Below are positions 16,301 to 26,000 of a stretch of 64,000 nt of DNA, piece after piece. The stretch covers positions 58,061-122,060 of the forward strand of contig CAITTG010000010.1 of the NCBI GenBank assembly GCA_903895255.1. The letters run 5' to 3'. The stretch comes from an uncultured Verrucomicrobia subdivision 3 bacterium. GTDB taxonomy: Bacteria; Verrucomicrobiota; Verrucomicrobiia; Limisphaerales; UBA11358. The translations under genes were made by a program, and so were the position numbers. Position 1 is the stretch's first letter. Each line of letters starts with the position of its first letter. The notes under the pieces were generated by a model. The model ran no database searches. It saw only the letters and a program-made list of their open reading frames with translations, and was not told the DNA's origin.

Positions 16301-16935
16301 AGAGACACGACATCCACCCACACCGTGCCCGGGCTGCCGAGGCTCAGGACGAGTTGCGCGTTGGTATCCGTGGCACTGGCAACCAGGGCGGCGGTGAGAT
16401 TCTGCCAGTGAGTGGACAGACCGCTGAAATTGGTCTGCGCATAAACCTGGCTGCCATTGGTGCTCTGCAAGCGGACGGTGAGGGGACCCGTAAAACCATT
16501 GGTGGCCAGCGCGTAAAGATTCAGGTTGTAACTGGCACCGGCCTGGAAGGACATGCCCCAAAAACCTGCATTGGCCGCCCCCACGCTGCCCGTGCCCGCT
16601 TGCATCGAAATTTTCAGGGAGTTGGGAAGATTGGTATTCAATGGCTGGGTGGGATCCACGCTGATGCCGCCGGTGGCCGAGCCCTGGATAACCGGGGCCC
16701 AGTACACGGCGCTGTTGGAATTATAAAAGGTCCGGTCCCGCACCATCTCGGAGTAGATGCCGCCCTCGCCGGCGAAGTTGATTTCCTCAAAAAAGATACC
16801 AAAAAGATTGGAACTCACCACCGCGCCCGGCTGGCTGGCTTGAATGGTCACCGTGGCAGCCGATTGCGCGCGGACATTGGCCGCAGCCAGGCAGGCGGTG
16901 AACAGCAGGACAAGGAGGAATTTTTTACGGGACAT
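13330..16935 (-). CDS. Secreted GH51 alpha-L-arabinofuranosidase with accessory modules and C-terminal FYR domain
   Basis: 1201 residues. Signal peptide MSRKKFLLVLLFTACLAAANVRA. The GH51 catalytic part spans about 30-560: SSNLFGIFFEEINFAGEGG at the N-terminus, FFRYPGGNFIEANN, the acid/base Glu372 in EIGNENGG, and the nucleophile Glu447 in VFVGEYAV. It hydrolyses terminal arabinofuranosides from arabinan or arabinoxylan outside the cytoplasm. Then come a DUF1080/laminin-G-like beta-sandwich (about 570-710, GWNVFNGAWSASGGLYQQT), a BIG2-like Ig domain (about 850-920), a LamG domain (about 925-1110, HRYSFNETSGTTVADSVGG) and a C-terminal module ending AQYYRLAN. The gene starts 22 nt after a strong terminator, so it needs its own promoter. 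The antisense frame across this region is a shadow. Confidence 0.9.
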   Translation of the reverse strand: MSRKKFLLVLLFTACLAAANVRAQSAATVTIQASQPGAVVSSNLFGIFFEEINFAGEGGIYSEMVRDRTFYNSNSAVYWAPVIQGSATGGISVDPTQPLNTNLPNSLKISMQAGTGSVGAANAGFWGMSFQAGASYNLNLYALATNGFTGPLTVRLQSTNGSQVYAQTNFSGLSTHWQNLTAALVASATDTNAQLVLSLGSPGTVWVDVVSLMPAATFNSRTNGLRADLGGMLASLKPSFFRYPGGNFIEANNLTNSVRWKTTIGPVSQRPGHNNDAWGYWSTDGFGLDDYLQFCQDLGMTPLYDINAGLALGYNGATNNTVPLSQMGPWVQDALDLVQYINGATNTPWGAVRAANGHPAPYNLQYLEIGNENGGTYYNARYPLFYNAIKSNYPSLHLIVPNWGGIPTTAPVEIQDEHYYASPATFISYATKYDSYSRSGPKVFVGEYAVTSGTTTYGSLAAALGEAAFMTGLERNSDLVLMASYAPLFANVNAMQWTPNLIYYDSARQVFGTPSYYVQQLFGQNRGDTVLPAAVVITTNAASVTPHGAIGVGSWNTAVQYTNIVVTSNSTTLYQSDFVNQGATGWNVFNGAWSASGGLYQQTAQITDCYATTGSTNWANYTVSLQARKTGGAEGFLVMFNYLDTNNWTWWNIGGWSDTLDGIEQNVAGVKTTYAQVSQTIAANTWYYIRIVVTGARAQCYLGTNVVQAATNLVQDVTLPTPTTGLLASATYSHTAGQVIIKAVNPYSTALATTFNLNGVNGISPNATLIQLTSAGAGDVNSLAAPTYVFPYTNTLANAGTNFTVTLPANSLSVLRLTTGGLNSYTNLQLACPASLPSGQLATTTVYGQLAGNWVNLTANANHAITFASANTNIARVDINGNVTGVYAGTTVITASYPSLGLTATQTLTVTYVPVSLVHRYSFNETSGTTVADSVGGAAWNGTLPNGGTLGNGQVALAAAAKQYVQLPAQILSNYAAVTIEAWATFPDQLPANCFFFGLGNYSGAVGYNYIFCAPQSGRAAITASNYAGEQNAYANADFSFHTNFHVAVVFNPPGGYLALYTNGVLAGINNAETVAFTSVSNLYSWIGRSLYSPDPYPDFSIDEFRIYNGPLSATQIAATQVLGPDALLSPASPVMSPAIVGGSLVLTWPLASAGYNLLTTTNLAAGGWVPVGSPAPVVVGNQWQVLLPLTGTAQYYRLAN

Positions 16936-16950
16936 AAACTGGCGGGGTAT

Positions 16951-16986
16951 AAAAAAACGGGGCGGCGAAGTTCCTTCGCCGCCCCG
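16951..16986 (-). terminator. Rho-independent terminator of the beta-strand-repeat gene
   Basis: A perfect 13-bp stem (minus strand CGGGGCGGCGAAG, loop GAA, CTTCGCCGCCCCG) is followed by seven T. It begins 27 bp after the stop codon of the giant gene at 17014, on the same strand. It separates that gene from the GH51 gene downstream. It is the strongest terminator in the window. Confidence 0.92.
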
Positions 16987-17013
16987 CTGATAACTTTTAA
17001 TAACTCAGGGCGA

Positions 17014-20000
17014 TTACGGATGGCGCAGGCGGTAGAACACCGCGGCATTCGTGGAGACGATCGGAACGTTCGCACTGGTCGCGGACGCGCTGCCGGACAC
17101 ATCCACCCAGTTGGTGCCCAGACCCACCGCCAAACTGTTGGTTTGGTCCTGCAGGATCCAGCCCAAGTGGTCGGCGGGCCAGCTCAGGTTCAGCGTGCTG
17201 CCGGTGACTGTGAACGTGATGTTCGTCGGATTTGGAGCGATCACGCTGCCGGTCACGACGCTCAACACGCCGCTGGCGGGATTGAAGTGGTAGGCCAGGC
17301 CGGTGCCGGGTGTGCCCACGATGCTCGTGAAGTTGCCCGTGCCACCGGTGCTGAACAATTGGAACGTGTCACTTGTGGTGAGCGCGGTGCCGTCCGAGGT
17401 GGCATTGGTCACGGTCAGCGTGCCACCAAAGGAGATGGTGGAAGCACCCTGGATTTCATCACTGGCATCCGTGCCGCCGGTCTTGCTGACGCGGAAGGTG
17501 GCGTTGCCATGAAGGGTGAGCGGCGTGGAGTTCAGGGTCAAAACACCCGTTGCAGCGGCATCGCCGGCACCAAGGTTACCCGCCGGACCGACCACCAGGG
17601 GACCGGCCAGATAGCCAATCCCGGCCAGTGTGCCATTGGTCACAATGGTCGCGCCAGTGTAGGAATTGTTGCCATCCAGATAAACCGTGCCCGCTCCTTG
17701 TTTGACGAGTCCGCCATTCAAGGCATCGCCGGAGCCAAGGGGCACCTGAATGCCGATCGTGAAACCGTTGTCATCCAAAGTCAGGCCGTTGCCCAGGATC
17801 AGACAGTTGGCCTCCAGGAAGTCATTCGTGGAGCGCATGGCTTGGAGTGTGCCGCCATTGAAGAAGGCATTCTGCGCCGCAGTGGGCAGGCCACCGTAAC
17901 TATTCTGGCGAACATCCAAGGCCTGCAACAAACCGCCATTGAGATTCAGCGTGGCTTGGGCTGTGGGGCCTTCGCCCAGCCAGAGTTCGCCGTCGTTCAA
18001 CACCTGCCCGCCATTGACCGTCAGGGTGCCGGTCGCGCCAATCGAGCCAACGACCAGGTTGTTGGCCCCGGCTTTCTGCACCGTGCCACTGTTCACGATG
18101 AGCGAGCCGTTGGCATCCACGTTGTTACGGCCGATCACCAGCCAGTTGTTGGAAATGGTCAGCGTCCCGCCCGCCACCACTACCGCGCCGGTGGAGGCCT
18201 GGTTGGCTGCAACATCAAACTCCGTGGTGGCCAGACTCAACACACCGCCGTTGGTGATGATCACCGTGCCGTCCTGCACCTGGCTGGGCACCGCGCCATT
18301 GAGATAGTTTCTCCCGCTAATCACCATGGTGTTGGTGGTGTTGTTAATCCAAGCGATGCCGCCGGCGGCCCCGCTGATGTTACCGCTCCAGACTCCCGTG
18401 CTTCCGCTGCCGGTGGTGAGCGTCGCAGCGGTGCCATTGTTGTCAATCGTGCCCGCGCCAGCGAGGCTGTTCACGGTTTGGGCGTTGCCCGCGAGCTCCA
18501 GGGTACCGCCCGCATTCAACGCGAGATTACCCGCACCAATGGCGTTGGCCGCACCGAGAATCACCGCGCCGTTGCTGATGGTGGTGTTGCCCGTAAAGGT
18601 GTCGCCTGTAAGCGAAATGGTCAGGGAATTGGTGCCCAATTTCGTGAGACTGGCCGTTCCGCCAAGGCTGCCCGTGCCCTGCAGGCTGTAACTTTCCGCC
18701 GTGTTGCTGACGAGTATGCTGGCCGGGCTGACAGCCGTGTTAAGGATCACGGCAGGGATGCCTGAGTCATTGAAGGTCACGGCATCCCCCGGAACCACGG
18801 TCTGTTGATAAACTGTCGGGACTGTGCCCAACAGCCAGTTGGTTGTGGTGCCGATATCCCACAAGCTTGCGTTATTGCCGGTCCAGAGGAGGCCCGGGCC
18901 CGTGCTGGTGATGACCGCATACAAGGTGGAGTTGGCCACGCTGTTCGAGAGCACGACCACCAGGCCTTGCGGGGCAATAACATTCGTCGAGAAGTGGCCA
19001 GTGCCAGCCAGCGCGCCCGTGTATTTGACCAGCGGAATTTTGCCCAGGGTGAACCGGCCGTTCAGGCGGATCTGATTCGTGCCATTGAGCGTCAAAGTGC
19101 CGACACTAAACACCGGCACGGTGGTGTTGCCCACACTGCCGAAGGCAAAATCCAGAATATTGGTGCCGGTGCTGGAGGAGCCGAGGGTGAGATTCCCGAG
19201 GGTTTCCGTGGTGTTGCCGGTCAATTGAATACCATAGGCAGCACCATCATTGACCGTCACCGTACCGGTGGCCAACGACGCCGAGGTCACGAACAGTTCA
19301 CCGCTGCTAACCACCGTGCTGCCGGTGTAGGTGTTCGCGCCGGACAAAGTGAGCGTGCCCGCGCCCTTCTTGGTGATCCCGCCACTGACGTTGGCACCCG
19401 TGCTCACCGTGCCCAGCGTGGCCGGGACGTTGTAATTACCACTATTCAAGGTCACCGACGGACTGGCGGAATAACCCGTGCCCGGGCTGGTGACCACGAT
19501 GCCGGTGACCGCGCCGGAAACGGGGTTGATCGTCGCATAAGCCGTGGCACCCGTGCCGGTGCTGTCCGTGATACTGACCTGGGGCGGCACGGTGTAACCG
19601 GAGCCACCGTCCGCCAGGCCGATGGCCGTGATGCCTAGCCCAGTGGGGGCGATGAGGGGCTGCGCGATGGTGATGGTCTGGCCATTGTCGTCCAGCGTGG
19701 CACCGCCACTGTAAACGTAAGCCCCTCCGAGGTTGGCCAGGAAGTTGGCGCTGGAAGCCGTGCCGGCTTTAAGGGTGCCGCCGTTGAAGTTAAGATAAAC
19801 ATTGGGGTTGTTGCCCACCCCGTTCAGGAAACCGAGGGTTTGCAGCAGACCGCCGGCATTCAAGTTCAGGTCCGCAACGTTGGCGCTGTTGCCGGTGAGG
19901 CCGTTGTAGCTGGTGCCCATGTTCAATTTGGTGGTGAGGCTGGGCGTCAGGATTTGCCCGCCCGCACCGATGGTGATGGTGGCGGTATGCGCCTGGCCGG

Positions 20001-23000
20001 TGGTGGACCAGTTGACGGCGAAACCATTGAGCCCGGTGGTGGCGGGGGTGCCGCCGCCGGCCACCTGCACCGTGCCGCCGAGGATGTTCACGACGGCGGT
20101 TTCACCGGCCGTAAAGCTCCGGTTGACCAGAAAGTACGTGCCCGCCGCGCGATTCGGAATATTAATGGTGCCGCCGAGGAGGTCGAGCTGGCCAAAGGTG
20201 CCCGCGCCACCGGAGAAACCACCGATGTTAATTTCACCCGCCAGATTGACCGTGCCCCCTGTCATTTGGTAATAACCGGCCGCGCTGGCCGTGGCGCCGA
20301 TTTGGAAGGCGCCGCCACCGGTGTCGGAATTCGCCACCAGCGAGGTGCCAGACTGATAAAGCGCACCGGACTGGCCCGCCACATTGCCAATGAGAATATC
20401 CGTGGCGGAGGCAAGGTTGGCCGCGCCACCAAGCGCCAGTGCCCCCTGATTGACGATAGTGTTGCCGGTCAGCAAATTGGTGCCGGTCAGCAACAGCGTG
20501 CCGTTACCGGACAAGGAGAGGTTCAACGCCCCGCCGGCGATGGGGCCGCCAACGGTGAGGATGTTGGAATTGACGGTCAACGTGCGGCTGGCACTTACCG
20601 TCACAGCACCGGTGCCGAGGTTCAGGCTTTGCGTGCCGTTCACGGTGAAGTCCGCGTTCCAAGCCTGCGCATTATTGCCGGCGTTGACCAGGCCCGGTAC
20701 GGAACTGTCCAGCGCGCCGCCATTGATGGTCAGGGGGCTGGAACCAATCGCGTACGCGGAGCCCAGCACCAGGGTGCCCGAGTTGAGGATCGTGCCGCCC
20801 GTGTAATTGTTGCTGGTGCCCAGCAGGAAGGAGCCGCTGCCATTCATCGTCACCGAGCCAATGCCGGTGATGCCGCCAGTGCCGGTAATACTGTAAGGCA
20901 GGCTGCTGTTTTCCGTTACCGTATAGGGCTGCGCGGAAATGGTCAGGGTGAGATTCGTGGTCAGCGGATCCACACCGTCGTTGTAGAGCGTGTCGTCAAA
21001 AGTCACGCCGGAACCATCCGAGTAGTCCACCAGGGAGCTGCCGCTGTTCCAGTTGGCGGTGGCAAAGTTCCAGGTGCTGCTCACCGACCCATACCAGGTC
21101 AGGGCCGCGCCCAGCCGGGTGATGTTCAAATCCAGCGAGTGATTCGCAGGGTTGTTAACCAGCACCGCCGTGATACCCGGCAGGGCTCCGAGCTTGAAGT
21201 TATTCAGGTTCGGCAGGGTCGTGCCGGTGTAGGAAATCAGGGGGAACTGGCCCAACGCCCAGCCGGATCCGGTGATGACAATCGTGTTGGTGCCGGCAGC
21301 CGTCAGGGTGCCACTGGCCGCAAGGGCGGCGAAGCCCGGGTTGCCGCCCAGGGCGCCGTAGGCAATATTAATTACCGCGTTGCTTTGCACGGTGAGATTC
21401 ACTACGGAGAAGGAACTGCCGCTGGTGGCATCCAGCGCGAGGCTGGCGTTGCTGATCACCAAACTACCGGGCGTGCTCAGGGTGCTGGGGCTCAAATTAA
21501 GCGTGCCGCCGAGGATGACGGTGTTTCCGGTGTACGTGTTGCCGGTGCCCAAGGTGAGGGAACCGGAACCCAGTTTCACCAGGCCACCGCTGGTGTTGGC
21601 CGCCAGAACTGGCGTGCCGAGTACCGCCCCCGCGCCACCGCCGCCGACCACCGCCACCGTCAGCGTGTCACCGCTGGCGTAGCCGGTGCCAGGAGCGGTA
21701 ATCACCACCCCGGTGACCGCGCCACCGGAAACCACCGCCACCGCTTTGGCCCCGGTGCCCGTGCCCCCGCTCAAGTTCACCAACGGCGTGTCGATATAGT
21801 TGGAGCCGCCCGTGGTCACCGGGATGGAAACCACCCCGTAACCGGCCGGCGCTAGGAGGGTTTGCGGAATGCCGATGGCAAAACCACCGTCGTTGATGAC
21901 CGCCCCGCCGCTATAAACATAAGCCGCCGTTAAGTTGGTCACGAAACTCATATTGGCAATGTTGGCCGCCAGCGTGCCGCCTTCAAAGTTCAGCGTGCCA
22001 GCACCCGTGCCCCGCAGCACCGAGTTCGCCGTCACCGTGCCGCCCAGGAGGTTAAGCGTGCCGTTGCCGGCCGCGTTACCCTTGCCCAGGATCACACTGT
22101 CCTTGGGTATATTCAGCGCTGCATTACCGGACACATTCAAAACCCCGGTGCCCACTTCACCGGGCCAGATGCCGCCGCCAAACGCCCCGCCATTGGGATT
22201 GGCATTGAAGACCGCCGTGCCCCCCAGGTTCATCACCGCCACGGAAGTGGTGACGCTGTAACCGATGGTGGCGGAGGAACCGGTCATGTTGACCACGCCA
22301 CCCGTTTGATTGAAAACCCCGCCGTTGGCCGTGCCGCCCAGGGCGATGAAGCCGCCAATCGTGGTGACGCCCGCGCTCTGACTGAACGCACCGTAAGCCG
22401 ACTGGCCAATGCCGAATTGGTCAAACACCGAGAGGGTGCCGCCCGTCATTTGCAAATCACCCGCCGCGCCGGTGACCGTGCTGATTTGCAGGCTGGAGTT
22501 GTAGAGCTGACCCGCGTTGTCATTGGCGATGAGCGTGCCGCCCGCCAGGTTAAACAGGGCCGTGCCGGCCACCCCGCCGATGGTGTCAACCCCGGTGTTG
22601 GTGGCCGCGCCCAACAAGTTCAGGGTGCTGGTGTTGACGGTGAAGGAAGCGGAACTGTTGAGCGAACCGGAGACCGTCGCCGTTCCCGCGCTCACCGTGG
22701 TGGCACCCGTGTAAGTATTGACACCGGCCAGGGTCAGCAAGCCGCTGCCGGTCTTGGCCAGCCCACCCGCGCCCGTGATCCCCGCATTGAAGACGGTGTT
22801 GTAACTGCCCGTCACGGTCAGGAGGCCGCCACCGTTGGCCAGGGGCTGGGCCAGGGTCAAGTTACCGGCCGCCGCATTGATGGACTGCCCGCCGACCAAA
22901 GTGACCGGCACGTTCAAGGTTTCCGTGGCGGCCGAGCTGTTGGTGACCCCGCCCGTAAGGCTCAAGGTGTCGCCGCCGGTGGAACCGATGCTGAAGGCCC

Positions 23001-26000
23001 CGGCGGTGTTATCAAAGGTAAGGCCGGTAACGCTGAAATTGTTATCCAGATTGGGATTGAGACCCGTCGTGCCGTCAAAGGTCACACTGTCACCAGCGAG
23101 CGCCGGCGAGGCACCGCTGACCCAGTTGGGGTTGCTGGACCAGTTCAGATTACCCGCGAGACCGTCCCAAATTTCGTTCGCCGCGACAACCGTGACTGAA
23201 ATGGTGGTGGCCCCGAGCAGGCCCGTGGAGTCCGTGGCCGTGGCCGTGAGGGATTTGGCGCCGACCGGCGTGGTAGTGGCGACCGTCACGCTGTTTGTAT
23301 AGACGTTGCTGGAATTCGATTGCACCAGCGAGAACGTGGCCGAACCGCCGAGCGGACTGGAATCCACCACCACCGAGGCGATGGGATAGGTTCCGGGCGT
23401 CACCGTCACACTCAGCAGCGTGGTCTGGTTGCGGGTGACGGTGGCCGGCGTGGCCGAACCCACGGAGGTCGGCGAGGTGGTGCTGGAGAAATGGAGCGTG
23501 ACACTATTGGGTCCGGTCACAATCTTGAAATTGGCGGCGTTGAGCGGCGCGACATCCCAAACCGGCGAGGCCACAAAGCTGCCGTTGATGCCGCCCGCAG
23601 CGGTGAGGAGCACATAATCGGCCGTGTTATCAAGGCTGGCCGAAGCGCTGGGCGCGGAGAGGTGAATGACGTTGCTGTTGTTCGTCAAGACCCCGGTCAC
23701 CGCGATCAGGCTGTTGGAACCGTTATGCACGGTACCGAGCGAGAGCGAAACCAGCGCGCCTGAAGCCAGGGTCAGGTTGTTGTTGAATGTATTGGTGCCA
23801 TAAGCCGTGGCGGAGCCACCATAAATTTTGGAGCCGGAGGCGGCCGTAACCGAGCCATTGATGATGCCGCTGCCGAGGAGGTTCTGCCCGCTGCCGAGGG
23901 TGTAACCCGCACTGACGCCCGAGACATCAAACGTCACGCCCGAGGCCAGAGTGAGGTTGGCGGAACCGCCCAGGGTGCCGGTCAAGGCCAGCGTGCCGGC
24001 GCTGATGGTGGTGTTGCCGGTGTAGCCATCCGCACCGGTCAGCTTCAAGGTGCCGGCCCCGACTTTGGTCAGGCCGCCGGTGTTGGTCACCACGCCGGAA
24101 ATGGTGAGCGTGTCGCCCGTATTGACGCCGACCACGCCCGTGGAAGCGAGGCTGACACTGTTCGGCACCGTGTAACTGGTGCCCGTCAGGTTGGAGATGG
24201 AACCGCCATTCAGGGTGAGGACGCCGGTGCCGAAGGCTGCGGTGTTGGCCACCACGATGGTGCCCGCATTGTCCATCAAACCACCGGCGAACGTATTGGC
24301 CCCGCTCAATTCCAGAGTGCCCGCGCCGCTCTTGGTGATTCCAGTGCTGTTCTTAATGACGCCGGAAACGTTGAGATCAATCCCGCTGGGGGTGGTGCCT
24401 TGGGCGACATTGAAGAAGCTCAGGCCATTGAAGTAGATCGGCGCGCTGAACAGCGAGGTGACCGGACTGGCCAGACTGTTGATGCCGTAGACTGCGGGGG
24501 TTTGCGCGCTAAAGACATAATTGCCGCCCGAGGAAGTGACCGTGCCGCCGGTGAGATTGATGTCCATCAAATAACCCTCATTGCCGCCGGAAGTGTTGGA
24601 CAATGTGCCGCCCACCACATTGATGGCACTAACACAAACGCCGGCGTTGTAGCCGACGGAATCCACGCGGCTCAGGATCAGGGTCGCACCGGGATTTACC
24701 GTGGCCACGCCGCGGATAATGCCCGTGCCACCGCCGCCCGTGCCATTGCCTAGTTGCAGGGTGCCACCATTGATCACCGTTCCCGCCGTATAAGTGTTGT
24801 TGTTGCCGAGCTTCACCAAGCCGGGACCATCCTTGTACAAAGTGGTGGGCACCGCACCATCGGCAATGACCGGCCAGATGGTCCAGTTATTGGCGTTGGC
24901 ATCCGCCTCGGACACATGGATATACAACTCACCTGTGGCCAAACCGGATTTGAGCACCGCGGTGCCGGCAACGCTGCCGGCATTGTTGTTCAACATCCAG
25001 CGGGCCACGCCGCGCAAAATCAAGCCCCCGCTGCCAAGGGTGAGAGTATCGCCACTGGGAACATTAAAATCACCGCACTGAACCAAAGAATTCAGCGTGG
25101 CGCTCGCGCTGAGGGTGGTGATGTAGTTGCCGGCATTGCTCGGCGAACCGCTCAGCCAGTTTTGGGTGGCGGAACCAGTGAGGGAAGGCGTGGAACTGGC
25201 GGTGGCCGAAACCGCCGTGTAACCGGTGTAAGTAATGATATTGCCACTTCCGTCATTGGCGGCCCAGTCGCCCGTGGTGCCGGAGCCGACATTGTCCCCC
25301 GTGGTGGCCCAGCAGCCGAGAATGCCATTCACATTGGCCGTGGTGGTGGTGATCGCCCCGCCGACCGCATTCAGGAAATCCACCGTGCCGCCGGGGTTTT
25401 GGGTGATGGCCCCGAGCGCAATGGTCAACGCGCCGGAGGTCACCTGCGTGCCAATCACTTTGGAAAATCCGGGGTTAACCACCGTGGCGGCAAACGTTTG
25501 GGAGGTGGTGGTCGCACTCTTCTGTTTTACTTGGAAAGTGCCGCCACCCAAAACCAGGGCGGAACTGGTGCTGATCAAATTATTGGGGGAGGTGGCGTTG
25601 GCAAAATCTTCGATCAAGCTGCCCCCATCAACCACGGTGGCACCCGTGTAGGTGTTGGGCGACGCGCCATTGAGGGTGAGGCTGTTCGTACCGGCATTGA
25701 CCAGCGAGAGCGTGCCGGAGGTATCGGCAATAACGCCACCAAAAATGGAGGCCGTGGTGCTGCTGTTGTTGACCACCAGCGCCGGGGTGCCACCAGCCTG
25801 GGTGGAATCCACCGTGCCGGCGCCACTCAGCCCGCCCACCACTTGAAAGGTGCCGTTGAGATCCAGCTTGCTGTTCGCCGCCACGGAAACCGCGGTGGCC
25901 GTGGGCAGCGTCCCCAAGCCCATGAGCGCCTGCACCTGCGCCTGGCTCAACGTGGTGTTATAAATCGAGACTTGGTCAATCAAGCCGTTCAAGCCCGCCG

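Noticed and set aside
13312..18765. 1817-residue open frame on the plus strand opposite the GH51 gene and the end of the giant gene
   Set aside because: It spans two real genes and the strong terminator between them, has extreme Gly/Arg/Ala/His composition without domains, and follows from high GC at third positions of the opposite strand.
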